A DNA stretch of 13,397 nucleotides from Thermoplasmata archaeon (GCA_019594305.1 JAFDTZ010000056.1:1-13397), one strand, 5' to 3'. Positions 6,388-13,350 are shown, counted from the stretch's first letter. Numbers and translations: made by a program. The notes: generated by a model from the sequence alone, not told the origin.

Positions 6388-6409
6388 CTTTCTCAACAAC
6401 CTTTAAATA

Positions 6410-7000
6410 TCATACTTTGTCCGGTGGAGCTTTTGCGGGTACACCGTACACCTTGGTCCCCGGAGGAACATCACGGGTAACAACCGATCCGGCACCTACA
6501 ACGGCGCCTTCGCCTACGGTGATACCGGCTAATATGGTGGAATTTGCACCTATCTTAGCTCCTTTTTTTATCACCGAAGGCTCTATCACGGAGTCCATGT
6601 TCCTGTCATTGATCATGCATACCATGGGTCCGAGGAACACGTCGTCCTCGATTATGGTTCCGCTGGAAAGGTAAACGCCACTCTGTATGGACACATCTTT
6701 GCCCACTACAGCTCCCTCCTCGATTATGGTACCGGAACCCACTACGGTCCTCTTTCCCACCTGTGAGTTCTCTCTTATCAATACGTGGTGCCCCGTCTGT
6801 ACATTCTCTGCGATGGTAACTCCTGAGTATATCACCGTCCCGTCCCTGATCAGTGCGTTATTTCCTATCAATGTGATCGGTAAAGCACCGGTGTCGCCTA
6901 TCTTCAACAGTTCTTTGTGTACTTTACCCGGATGTCCCAACAGCACGTCCTCGCCTATAACCGCCCCGTTACCTATCTCTACCGGTCCTATCTTCCTCAT
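6410..7000 (-). CDS. left-handed beta-helix acyltransferase, WbpD-like (UDP-amino-sugar N-acetyltransferase)
   Basis: A 196-residue protein built from hexapeptide repeats ([LIV]GxxxxI type) along most of its length, such as VEIGNGAVIGEDVLLG and VGKRTVVGSGTIIEEGAVVG, the mark of the left-handed parallel beta-helix acetyltransferases. NDRNMDS (131-137) matches the NDR loop of WbpD-type enzymes that acetylate the 3-amino group of UDP-2-acetamido-3-amino sugars. The C-terminal TRDVPPGTKVYGVPAKAP is the usual family ending. It overlaps the upstream dehydrogenase by ATGA and has an SD site AGTGAT 4 bases before the ATG. The pair points to synthesis of a di-acetamido sugar for glycans or S-layer glycosylation; the exact sugar is inference. 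Confidence 0.85.
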   Translation of the reverse strand: MRKIGPVEIGNGAVIGEDVLLGHPGKVHKELLKIGDTGALPITLIGNNALIRDGTVIYSGVTIAENVQTGHHVLIRENSQVGKRTVVGSGTIIEEGAVVGKDVSIQSGVYLSSGTIIEDDVFLGPMVCMINDRNMDSVIEPSVIKKGAKIGANSTILAGITVGEGAVVGAGSVVTRDVPPGTKVYGVPAKAPPDKV

Positions 7001-7977
7001 TTGATCACTATCTCTCTGCCTTCTTTAAGTGAGAGGTAAGCGGCTTCCGCCACCCGCATACTCTCTATGCCGTCATCTCCCGTTATCAGAGGTTCCTTCT
7101 TGCCGTCTATGGCCTTCATGAAGTCCAGCATCTCCCTCTTCAACGGTTCCTGTCTCTTCACCGAGAATTTGCGTATGTTGTGCTCCAACGGTATGTCGAA
7201 AAGGTTGCTCACGTCGTACTCTATAAGTTGCGATGAGGTGACCACAAAACTCTGGGCGATATAATCCACCTCTATGTAATCGTTGGAACATGTTATGGAA
7301 AGAGTTCTTACCTTGTGGGGTGTCAACCAGTTCACCTCCAACACACCGGTCACACCATTTTGGAATCGGAGCATTATGTTAGCATGGTCCTCGTAACCGT
7401 TGTCGTCCTGGCTGGTGCCCCCCATGGTATATACCTTTACCACTTTTTGGTCCAGCAGGTATCTCATCACGTCTATATCGTGTATCGCCAGATCGTAGAT
7501 CACACCCATGTCGGATACCCGGCTGGGGAACGAGCTTACCCGTCTCGAACTTATGGAGATCACATCTCCCACGTTACCCTCTTTCAGCAAGGTCTTGGCG
7601 GTGGAGACCACAGGGTTGTACCTTTCTATCATCCCAACCGCCAGTACCACCCCCCTTTTCCGTGCGGCTTCCACCATTCTTTTTGCATCTTCCTTGGACT
7701 GGGCGATGGGCTTCTCCACCAATACGTTGATACCGGCATCTATCACCTTTTTAGCTACCTCTAAGTGTGAACTGGCCGGTGTGGCGATGGTGATACCGTC
7801 CGGGCACTGCTTCAGCAACTCCGACGTGTCGGAGTACCATGGAACACCGAAGCGTTCTCCAACCCTTTTGGCTACTCCCATATCCGTATCTACCACTCCG
7901 CACAACACCCCTATATCATCCAGGACCCTGGCATGGTTCTGACCCATGGAACCTACGCCTACTACTCCTATCTTCAT
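6997..7977 (-). CDS. Gfo/Idh/MocA-family dehydrogenase, probable UDP-GlcNAc(A) 3-dehydrogenase (WbpB-like)
   Basis: A 326-residue NAD(P)-dependent sugar oxidoreductase. The Rossmann fold begins GVGSMGQNH (7-15), with an acidic strand end VVDTD (28-32) that favours NAD. The conserved EKP (88-90) holds the catalytic lysine. RYNPV (119-123) and YDLAIHDIDVMRYL (161-174) carry the substrate-site histidine. The C-terminal domain is the usual open beta-sheet with EDHANIMLRF and GVTGVLEVNW. Together with the overlapping WbpD-like acyltransferase it would supply oxidation at C3 and later acetylation of a nucleotide-linked amino sugar. The aminotransferase needed between the two steps is not in this window. 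It has its own TATA box inside the end of larE. Confidence 0.85.
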   Translation of the reverse strand: MKIGVVGVGSMGQNHARVLDDIGVLCGVVDTDMGVAKRVGERFGVPWYSDTSELLKQCPDGITIATPASSHLEVAKKVIDAGINVLVEKPIAQSKEDAKRMVEAARKRGVVLAVGMIERYNPVVSTAKTLLKEGNVGDVISISSRRVSSFPSRVSDMGVIYDLAIHDIDVMRYLLDQKVVKVYTMGGTSQDDNGYEDHANIMLRFQNGVTGVLEVNWLTPHKVRTLSITCSNDYIEVDYIAQSFVVTSSQLIEYDVSNLFDIPLEHNIRKFSVKRQEPLKREMLDFMKAIDGKKEPLITGDDGIESMRVAEAAYLSLKEGREIVIK

Positions 7978-8003
7978 GGAATCGAAAGGTAATGTACTCG
8001 AGG

Positions 8004-8016
8004 TTAAATAAATTTA
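8004..8016 (-). promoter_or_regulatory. TATA box of the dehydrogenase-acyltransferase operon
   Basis: On the - strand it reads TAAATTTATTTAA, centred about 32 bases before the ATG at 7977, predicting a leader of some 5 bases. It covers the stop codon of larE, so the sugar operon is separable from the lar operon. Confidence 0.6.
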
Positions 8017-8832
8017 GGTGTAGTTTCTTTCATCCATACTACCGCTCCTCAGACCCTCCATGTCCAAGGTCACGTAGGTGTATCCCAGTGACTTGAGTTT
8101 TTCTACTATTTTAGATGAGTTCGATATCAGTCTATTTCGTTCCGACCTCGGGACCTCGATACGGGCGGTACTTCCATGTATGCGCAGCCTGCATTCACGG
8201 GATCCCAACTCCTTCAGGTATGACTCTCCCTCGTTCACTTTGTCGAGCTCTTCCTTACTTAAATCTTTACCGTAGGGAAAACGAGTGGCCAGGCAAGATT
8301 GTGACGGAAGGTCCCAGGTAGTCAGCCCCGATTCTTTCGATAACTCACGTATCTCATCCTTCGTTAGTCCCGCTTCGGTTAACGGGGAGTACACATTTAG
8401 TTCCCTCACCGCCCGTCTTCCGGGGCGGTGTTCTCCGGTATCGTCCTTGTTGCTGCCCTCTAAAAGTTGGTATCCTTTTTCGAAGTCGTCTTCCAATATC
8501 TTCAGGAAGGCGGTTAGTATCATTTTTTTACAGTGGTAGCATCTATCCTCCGGATTGTGTTTTATGTTTTTATCCTCTATGTCGGGTGTGTCAACCATCA
8601 AATGCCGTGTCACCCCCAGGTCCTTGGTCATGTTCAACGCCCTGTTCATTTCATCTTCGGGTACAAGTGGTGAATACGCCGTTAGAGCCACCACGTTTTC
8701 GGGCCCCAGTACATCCACGCATACCTTCAAAAGTAACGTACTGTCCACGCCGCCGGAGAAGGCTACCGCTACCCGTGACAATCCTCGTACAAAGATCTTC
8801 AATTTATCGTATTTATGTTCCAATAAACTCAC
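8014..8832 (-). CDS. larE: LarE, sulfur transferase of nickel-pincer cofactor synthesis
   Basis: A 272-residue PP-loop ATPase that adenylates and thiolates pyridinium-3,5-biscarboxylate mononucleotide to give the dithio form. The P-loop is SGGVDST (26-32). CYHC (C98, C101) and the C180 of LPSQSCLATRFPYG give the three-cysteine arrangement that, as I recall the family, marks the [4Fe-4S] type rather than the single-use cysteine type of Lactobacillus. EGSNKDD (125-131) and the C-terminal RLRIHGSTARIEV domain are as in the family. It starts at GTG 8832 in a 4-base overlap with larC. A TTG at 8823 has GAGGTGTGA about 8 bases upstream and might be the true start, three residues later. It is the last gene of larB-larC-larE. 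Confidence 0.93.
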   Translation of the reverse strand: MSLLEHKYDKLKIFVRGLSRVAVAFSGGVDSTLLLKVCVDVLGPENVVALTAYSPLVPEDEMNRALNMTKDLGVTRHLMVDTPDIEDKNIKHNPEDRCYHCKKMILTAFLKILEDDFEKGYQLLEGSNKDDTGEHRPGRRAVRELNVYSPLTEAGLTKDEIRELSKESGLTTWDLPSQSCLATRFPYGKDLSKEELDKVNEGESYLKELGSRECRLRIHGSTARIEVPRSERNRLISNSSKIVEKLKSLGYTYVTLDMEGLRSGSMDERNYT

Positions 8833-10016
8833 ACCTCGAAGCGGTTCTCCAGTACACGGATGGTTTCCTGGTATACCTTGCGCAGAGGCACTCCTTTCTT
8901 CCTGGCGATCTCCGCGCAGTGGTCATATTCCGGAGAGAAGGTTACCGGCTCGCCGTCCTTGTATCCTACCTTTACCTTCACATCTCCGTACTCGGTCTTC
9001 ACCTCGATTACCTTCCTATCGAGGCAATATCTGCCGCCCTTTGATGTGCGTACACCGAAGGTGGAGCTCTCCCTGAAGATCATATCCCGTAAAGTCTCGC
9101 CTAGTTCCGGAGCGCACAGAACGGTGAGCTTCGTACCCGGGCGATTCTTCTTCATGTATACGGGTGTTAGGGTAACATCCAGGGCGCCGGCCAGGAATAG
9201 TTCTTCCGAAAGATAGGTGTATATCTCGGGGTTCATGTCGTCTATGTTGGTCTCCAGGATGATTATGTCCTCGGTGTCCATATCTTCACGACACTCTAAC
9301 AGCATGACTCTCAGAAGGTTAGGATGCTCCATCTCTCTCTGCCCGGCGCCGTAACCTACAGACATCATACGTCCCGCCGGTATGCCGCCGTAGGAATCGC
9401 ATATCGAGGTCAAAATGGCCGCACCGGTGGGCGTGACGAGTTCTCCGTCTGCACCCGTGGAGTAAACGGGTACTCCCTTCAGAAGCTCCAGGCTCGCAGG
9501 TGCCGGTACCGGCAACCGGCCGTGGGAACAGTCTATGAAACCGGTTCCCGTGTTTACGCTCGATGAGACTATATTATCGACTCCCATCCTCTCAAGAAGG
9601 ATCAAACTTCCAACGACGTCGACCACGGTATCCACCGCTCCTATCTCGTGAAAGTGCACCTTGTCTAACGGTATGTTGTGTATCTTTGCTTCCGCTTCCG
9701 CCAATTTCTCGAATATCCCGGCAGCTTTTTTCTTTATTTCCTGTGGTAGTTCGCTTTCGTCCAGTAACTTCCGCAGGTCGGTAAGCGTTCTCAGGGGTTG
9801 TTCGACACCCCGGTCGAGTACCGTGAATTTCGTGCCGGATATACCACCGCGTTCCACCCATTCCGCTTCCAGTGAATAGCCCTTTATGTTCAGTCCGTTC
9901 AACCCGTCCTCGAGTTCTTTTATGCCAGCCATGTTCGTATCCAGTAAAGCACCTATCAGCATGTCTCCGCTTACACCCGAGAAACAGTCTATGTAAAGGA
10001 CGGTATCAGTCTTCAC
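8829..10016 (-). CDS. larC: LarC, nickel insertion enzyme of nickel-pincer cofactor synthesis
   Basis: A 395-residue CTP-dependent nickel insertase (cyclometallase) that completes the nickel-pincer nucleotide. The N-terminal part starts YIDCFSGVSGDMLIGALLD, with VHFHEIGAVDTVVDVVG (120-136), NTGTGFIDCSHGRLPVPAPA (155-174) and TGADGELVTPTGAAIL (187-202). The C-terminal LarC2 part opens at ILETNIDDMNPE (253-264) and holds PVYMKKNRPGTKLTVL. Both parts are one continuous frame, unlike the Lactobacillus gene, where a programmed frameshift joins them. No histidine-rich insert is present. The start is GTG at 10016, overlapping the end of larB by 11 bases, with GGAGGG 8 bases upstream. Confidence 0.95.
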   Translation of the reverse strand: MKTDTVLYIDCFSGVSGDMLIGALLDTNMAGIKELEDGLNGLNIKGYSLEAEWVERGGISGTKFTVLDRGVEQPLRTLTDLRKLLDESELPQEIKKKAAGIFEKLAEAEAKIHNIPLDKVHFHEIGAVDTVVDVVGSLILLERMGVDNIVSSSVNTGTGFIDCSHGRLPVPAPASLELLKGVPVYSTGADGELVTPTGAAILTSICDSYGGIPAGRMMSVGYGAGQREMEHPNLLRVMLLECREDMDTEDIIILETNIDDMNPEIYTYLSEELFLAGALDVTLTPVYMKKNRPGTKLTVLCAPELGETLRDMIFRESSTFGVRTSKGGRYCLDRKVIEVKTEYGDVKVKVGYKDGEPVTFSPEYDHCAEIARKKGVPLRKVYQETIRVLENRFEV

Positions 10017-10788
10017 AGCGGCAGCCCTCCTCTTTGCGTGTTAAAAGAGCTATGATCTGTGCGGCGGCGTAACCCGCCCCGAAGCCGTTGTCTATGTTCA
10101 CAACGGTGACTCCCGAAGCACAGCTGTTGAGCATGGTTAGAAGTGCCGAAAGTCCCTTGAAACTTGCCCCGTATCCCACGCTGGTGGGCACCGCTATCAC
10201 CGGTACCTTCACCAGACCGCCCACCACGCTGGCCAGTGCACCGTCCATGCCAGCCACCACTATTATCACCGTGGCATCATGAAGCTGCTCTCTATTTCCC
10301 AGTAATCGGTGTACTCCCGCCACACCCACGTCGTAGAGTTTTTCCACACGGCAGCCCATCATCCGGGCCGTTACCGCCGCCTCCTCAGCCACCGGTATGT
10401 CCGAGGTTCCCGCGGTTATGACCAAGATAGTTTCTTCCGTAGGTTTCACATCCTCCCTTTGTACGTATACCGCTTTACCTTCCCTGTTGTAGACCGCATC
10501 CGGGAACCTTTTTTTCAGAACTCTGTAAACTTCTTCTGTAGCCCTGGTGGCTAGAAGTGTGTTTTGTTTGTGGAGTATGCTCTCGGCGATATCCACTATC
10601 TGCTCCAAACTCTTTCCAGGGCAGTAGATGACTTCCGGGAATCCCTTGCGTTCTGAACGGTGGTGGTCGACACAGGCGAACCCCAAATCCTCGTAAAGAC
10701 TATCCATGATGATCTTCTTAGCCTCTTCGGTATCCGTCCTCATGTTGCGAACATCATCCAAGAGTGTTTCCAGGGCATCTTCTTTCAT
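10006..10788 (-). CDS. larB: LarB, carboxylase/hydrolase of nickel-pincer cofactor synthesis
   Basis: About 260 residues. LarB carboxylates nicotinic acid adenine dinucleotide and cleaves it to pyridinium-3,5-biscarboxylate mononucleotide, the first step of the cofactor. The N-terminal half includes GFPEVIYCPGKS. The C-terminal half is PurE-like: VITAGTSDIPVAEEAAVTA, YDVGVAGVHRLL, VVAGMDGALASVVGGLV, PVIAVPTSVGYGASFKGLSALL. NSCASGVTVVNIDNGFGAGY carries the conserved cysteine that forms the substrate adduct (C223 counted from the ATG). The ATG at 10788 has GGTGGAT as SD a few bases upstream; a GTG at 10797 is in frame but lies inside that SD site, so the ATG is preferred. An unusual short CRC motif lies at the C-terminus. 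First gene of the lar operon. Confidence 0.94.
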   Translation of the reverse strand: MKEDALETLLDDVRNMRTDTEEAKKIIMDSLYEDLGFACVDHHRSERKGFPEVIYCPGKSLEQIVDIAESILHKQNTLLATRATEEVYRVLKKRFPDAVYNREGKAVYVQREDVKPTEETILVITAGTSDIPVAEEAAVTARMMGCRVEKLYDVGVAGVHRLLGNREQLHDATVIIVVAGMDGALASVVGGLVKVPVIAVPTSVGYGASFKGLSALLTMLNSCASGVTVVNIDNGFGAGYAAAQIIALLTRKEEGCRCED

Positions 10789-10813
10789 GTTATCCACCGC
10801 AGGTAGAACAAAG

Positions 10814-10823
10814 TAGATAAGAT
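10814..10823 (-). promoter_or_regulatory. possible weak TATA element before larB
   Basis: On the - strand it reads ATCTTATCTA, centred 30 bases before the larB ATG, in the 45-base gap after the DUF54 gene. It is a poor match, so larB could also be read from the promoter of the DUF54 gene. Confidence 0.3.
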
Positions 10824-10833
10824 TTTTGACATT

Positions 10834-11253
10834 CTAGAGGCTGAAAAAATCATTTAAAGCCTTCAGTGCTTTTTCTCTTTTCGCAGGGTAAGCTTCCACC
10901 TTGCCCCTGAACTTTAACACGTAGCTACCGTCGGAAAGTTCGGGCTCTTGGAGATACGCACTTCCCTTGTTTATCCTAAAATATAGATTACAGTCGTCGT
11001 CCGTTCTCATATCGAGACTATCACGCAAAGACTTCTTTATCTCTTGCGGTAACCTTTCGAAGAGTTCCCTGATCTCTCTGTTCCTGGAGAGCTTGCTGCG
11101 CATTATGGTTATGGTATTACCGTAGTGCCCTCTGGTGTTTACCTCTTCTATCTCGATCTCATCTCCCAACAGGTTCTTAAGCGTTTCCTTTACCCTGACG
11201 GGGTCCTCGGTTGCATGACAATACGTCTCTACCTCGATATAATGAAATGTCAT
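10834..11253 (-). CDS. DUF54 family RNA-binding protein
   Basis: A 139-residue protein of the archaeal DUF54 RNA-binding family, annotated in some genomes as a predicted exosome-associated protein. The family pattern is clear: IEVETYCHATEDPVRVKETLKNLLG at the start (read in two parts: IEVETYCHATED, then a helix), EEVNTRGHYGNTITIM, a central helical segment, then LYFRINKGSAYLQEPEL, LKFRGKVEAYPAKREKALKAL at the end. The function is inferred from the family only. Its ATG stands where transcription would begin from the shared TATA box at 11275-11287, so the message is predicted to be leaderless. It lies 45 bases upstream of larB on the same strand, and there is no known link with nickel-pincer synthesis. 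Confidence 0.88.
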   Translation of the reverse strand: MTFHYIEVETYCHATEDPVRVKETLKNLLGDEIEIEEVNTRGHYGNTITIMRSKLSRNREIRELFERLPQEIKKSLRDSLDMRTDDDCNLYFRINKGSAYLQEPELSDGSYVLKFRGKVEAYPAKREKALKALNDFFSL

Positions 11254-11274
11254 ATCGTACCGTTAGTATCGACA

Positions 11275-11287
11275 AAATATATATATC
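11275..11287. promoter_or_regulatory. shared divergent TATA region (DUF54 gene / LsrF-like gene)
   Basis: AAATATATATATC is nearly self-complementary. Its centre is about 28 bases from the DUF54 ATG on the - strand (leaderless) and about 34 bases from the LsrF-like ATG on the + strand (leader of about 7 bases). The two promoters cannot both be occupied at the same site, so expression of the two units may compete. Confidence 0.6.
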
Positions 11288-11314
11288 CTGCTGTTGTCCG
11301 AGTAGTGTGATAAA

Positions 11315-12106
11315 ATGGACTGGGGAATGAAAAACAGAATGTCGCAGTTGATACAGTCAGACGGTCGATGTCTCTTCCTACCCATAGACCACGGGTACTT
11401 TCAGGGACCGACAACAAAGCTAGAAAAACCGGGTAAGACGGTAGAACCTCTTATGGAGTATGCGGACGCGCTCTTCGTTACGCGAGGCGCGCTGAGAAAC
11501 TGCATACCGCCGGACAACACGAAGCCCATAATACTGAGGGTTTCCGGTGGTCCCAGCGTGATAGGTGAGACCCTGGCCGACGAGGTTTTAACCACTTCCA
11601 TCGAGGAGATACTAAGGCTCAACGCCACCGCCGTCGGCATATCGATATTCGTAGGCAGCGAGTACGAGACCCAGACGGTGGAGAACCTTGCGCTTTTGGT
11701 GGATGAATGCGAGAACTTCGGTATACCTGTGATGGCGGTAACCGCCGTTGGGAAGGAACTTGAGAAGAGGGACGCCAGGTATCTCGGTCTTGCGTCACGG
11801 ATAGCCGCCGAGATCGGAGCAAGGGTGGTCAAAACATACTGGTGCGAGAATTTCGAGAAGGTAATCGAGGGATGCCCCGTCCCCGTGGTGATGGCGGGCG
11901 GACCCCGGGTCGGTAGTGACAGGGAGGTATTCGACTTCGTCTACGACGGTATAAGGAAGGGCGCAGCCGGTGTTAATCTCGGCCGTAACGTATGGAAGAA
12001 CAAGTATCCGGTGCCCATGATCCGAGCACTCAGGGCGATAATACACGAAGGCGCCACCGCCGACGAGGCGAACCAACTCTTCGAGGAATTGAAGGGCGAG
12101 CTATAG
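11315..12106 (+). CDS. LsrF-like class I aldolase/thiolase (DhnA family)
   Basis: A 263-residue TIM-barrel enzyme. It opens MDWGMKNRMSQL and continues LPIDHGYFQGPTTKLEKPG (22-40), RGALRN.IPP (57-66), ILRVSGGPSVIGE (73-85), VGSEYETQTVENL (113-125), AVTAVGKE (141-148) and VVKTYW (171-176), following E. coli LsrF block by block. K173 in VKTYW is the expected Schiff-base lysine. PVPVVMAGGPR forms the phosphate-binding loop and GVNLGRN the second one. LsrF splits 3-hydroxy-2,4-pentadione-5-phosphate with CoA in AI-2 degradation; archaeal relatives also include enzymes acting in aromatic amino-acid synthesis, so the reaction here is open. It is about 28 residues shorter at the N-terminus than E. 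coli LsrF. The downstream dehydrogenase starts at the base after its stop. Confidence 0.88.
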   Translation: MDWGMKNRMSQLIQSDGRCLFLPIDHGYFQGPTTKLEKPGKTVEPLMEYADALFVTRGALRNCIPPDNTKPIILRVSGGPSVIGETLADEVLTTSIEEILRLNATAVGISIFVGSEYETQTVENLALLVDECENFGIPVMAVTAVGKELEKRDARYLGLASRIAAEIGARVVKTYWCENFEKVIEGCPVPVVMAGGPRVGSDREVFDFVYDGIRKGAAGVNLGRNVWKNKYPVPMIRALRAIIHEGATADEANQLFEELKGEL

Positions 12107-13096
12107 ATGCGGGTTGCCACCTACTACAGCAACAGCGATGTTCGCGTTGAAGAGATACCCGTACCCACCGTAGGTGCCCGTGAGCTGCTGGTAAAGGTAC
12201 ACGCCAGCGGTATCTGCGGAAGCGATGTGATGGAGTGGTATCGTATCAAAAAAGCTCCTAGGGTACTAGGGCACGAGATAGCCGGCGAGATAGTGGAGGT
12301 GGGCGACGAAGTCGGTGGTCATGACGTGGGAGACAGGGTCTTCGTATCGCATCACGTACCGTGCGGCTCGTGCATCTACTGCGAATCCGGACACACCTCG
12401 GTCTGCGATACGCTTCGCAGCACCAACTTCTATCCTGGTGGTTTCGCCGAGTACGTAAGGATACCTGCAATAAACGTTGAGAAGGGAGTCTACAACCTTC
12501 CCTCTTCCATGAGCTACTCCCAGGGCGTGTTCATAGAGCCCCTGGCATGTGTGGTCAGGGGCCAGCGCTTCTTGGATTTGGGGCCCGACGACACGGTGAT
12601 GGTCATAGGCAGCGGCATCTCGGGACTGCTTCATATCAAACTGGCCAAATCGTTGGGTGTGAAAAAGGTCACCGCCACCGACATTAAGGATTTTCGTTTA
12701 AAGATGGCGGAGAGCTACGCCGACGTTGTTACCCGTGATATATCGGGGCACCATGCCGGCAAGGTGATCGTATGCGCCGGTGCTTCGTCTGCCATGGAGA
12801 GCGCACTCGAAGTGGTCGATCGGGGCGGACGCATACTTTTGTTCGCACCCTTGAAGCCGGATGAGCGATTACCACTGCCGGTATGGGACATGTGGAAGGA
12901 CGAGGTATCTCTGGTTACCTCCTATGCGGCCTGCGACCATGATATACGGACGGCCATCGAGTTGATATCCTCGGGTCGTGTGGTGGTGGATGATATGATC
13001 ACCCATGAATTACCACTTGAGGAAGCTCGGGAAGGTTTTAGGTTGACTGCTTCGGGCGATAGTTCGCTGAAGGTAATACTGCGACCGGACCTGTGA
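12107..13096 (+). CDS. zinc-dependent medium-chain alcohol/polyol dehydrogenase
   Basis: A 329-residue MDR-family enzyme of the sorbitol/threonine dehydrogenase type. Catalytic zinc ligands are C37 in GICGSD, H56-E57 in GHEIAG and E144 in EPLACV. The structural zinc site is intact with C86, C89, C92 and C100 (CGSCIYCESGHTSVC). The Rossmann segment is VIGSGISGLLHIKLAKSLG (166-184), and the next strand ends in TATD (189-192), an aspartate that favours NAD over NADP. The substrate is unknown. The ATG follows the aldolase stop with zero spacing, so the pair is translationally coupled and very likely acts in one pathway, for example oxidising a polyol or hydroxy-ketone phosphate before or after aldol cleavage. 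Confidence 0.9.
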   Translation: MRVATYYSNSDVRVEEIPVPTVGARELLVKVHASGICGSDVMEWYRIKKAPRVLGHEIAGEIVEVGDEVGGHDVGDRVFVSHHVPCGSCIYCESGHTSVCDTLRSTNFYPGGFAEYVRIPAINVEKGVYNLPSSMSYSQGVFIEPLACVVRGQRFLDLGPDDTVMVIGSGISGLLHIKLAKSLGVKKVTATDIKDFRLKMAESYADVVTRDISGHHAGKVIVCAGASSAMESALEVVDRGGRILLFAPLKPDERLPLPVWDMWKDEVSLVTSYAACDHDIRTAIELISSGRVVVDDMITHELPLEEAREGFRLTASGDSSLKVILRPDL

Positions 13097-13255
13097 TCAT
13101 CCAGGGGATACTACCAGCTGTACGAAGAGGGTAACTCTCTACTTTTTCATCCTGATATCTCACTCTTAGGAGGATTCCGGTTCCTTGTTGTGGTGAGAGG
13201 ATATCCGAGGACGATCGTTCAGATGATGGGATTGTACTATGATTGTATCTGTCCG
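13097..13255. other. intergenic stretch with no supported gene
   Basis: Together with the repeats this makes about 300 bases without a supported gene. The + strand frame of the dehydrogenase stays open for 54 codons after its TGA, up to a TAG at 13259-13261, and a perfect SD-like AGGAGGAT lies at 13168-13175, but no start codon is well placed after it (the nearest TTG frame ends after three codons). It may be a gene remnant or untranslated region. Confidence 0.4.
13126..13147 (+). terminator. possible terminator after the dehydrogenase gene
   Basis: A short AGAG/CTCT stem with a GGTAA loop (13126-13138) is followed by CTAC and a T5 run (13143-13147), 30-50 bases after the stop codon. The stem is only 4 bp, so the T-run is the main evidence. 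Confidence 0.3.
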
Positions 13256-13350
13256 GAGTAGGCAGTATAATTTTAAGTAGGAAGCATGATAATAAGTAGG
13301 AAGCATAATAATAAGTAGGAAGCATGATAATAAGTAGGAGGTATAATAAT
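13256..13350 (+). repeat. tandem array of a 19-bp repeat, four clear copies plus one degenerate
   Basis: The unit is AAGTAGGAAGCATGATAAT. Copies lie at 13275-13293, 13294-13312, 13313-13331 and 13332-13350, with a degenerate copy at 13256-13274 (GAGTAGGCAGTATAATTTT). Copies 1 and 3 are identical. Copy 2 differs by one base and copy 4 by three. Base 14 of the unit alternates A, G, A, G, A over the five copies, hinting at a 38-bp higher-order period. The unit length is not a multiple of three, so it does not encode a peptide repeat, and there are no spacers, so it is not CRISPR. It sits directly before AT-rich sequence and possible start codons at 13368 (GTG) and 13378/13381 (ATG) of a gene that would run out of the window. 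Confidence 0.9.

Noticed and set aside
7315..7942. Long + strand frames inside the Gfo/Idh gene
   Set aside because: Antisense to a fully recognisable dehydrogenase; no family features.
8555..9076. + strand frames of 150-170 codons opposite larE and larC
   Set aside because: Low-complexity Ser/Pro/Arg translations antisense to conserved LarE and LarC sequence.
8829..10016. Programmed frameshift in larC
   Set aside because: The frame is continuous from the LarC1 to the LarC2 part, so none is needed.
13256..13350. CRISPR array
   Set aside because: Units of 19 bp follow each other with no unique spacers, and there are no cas genes.
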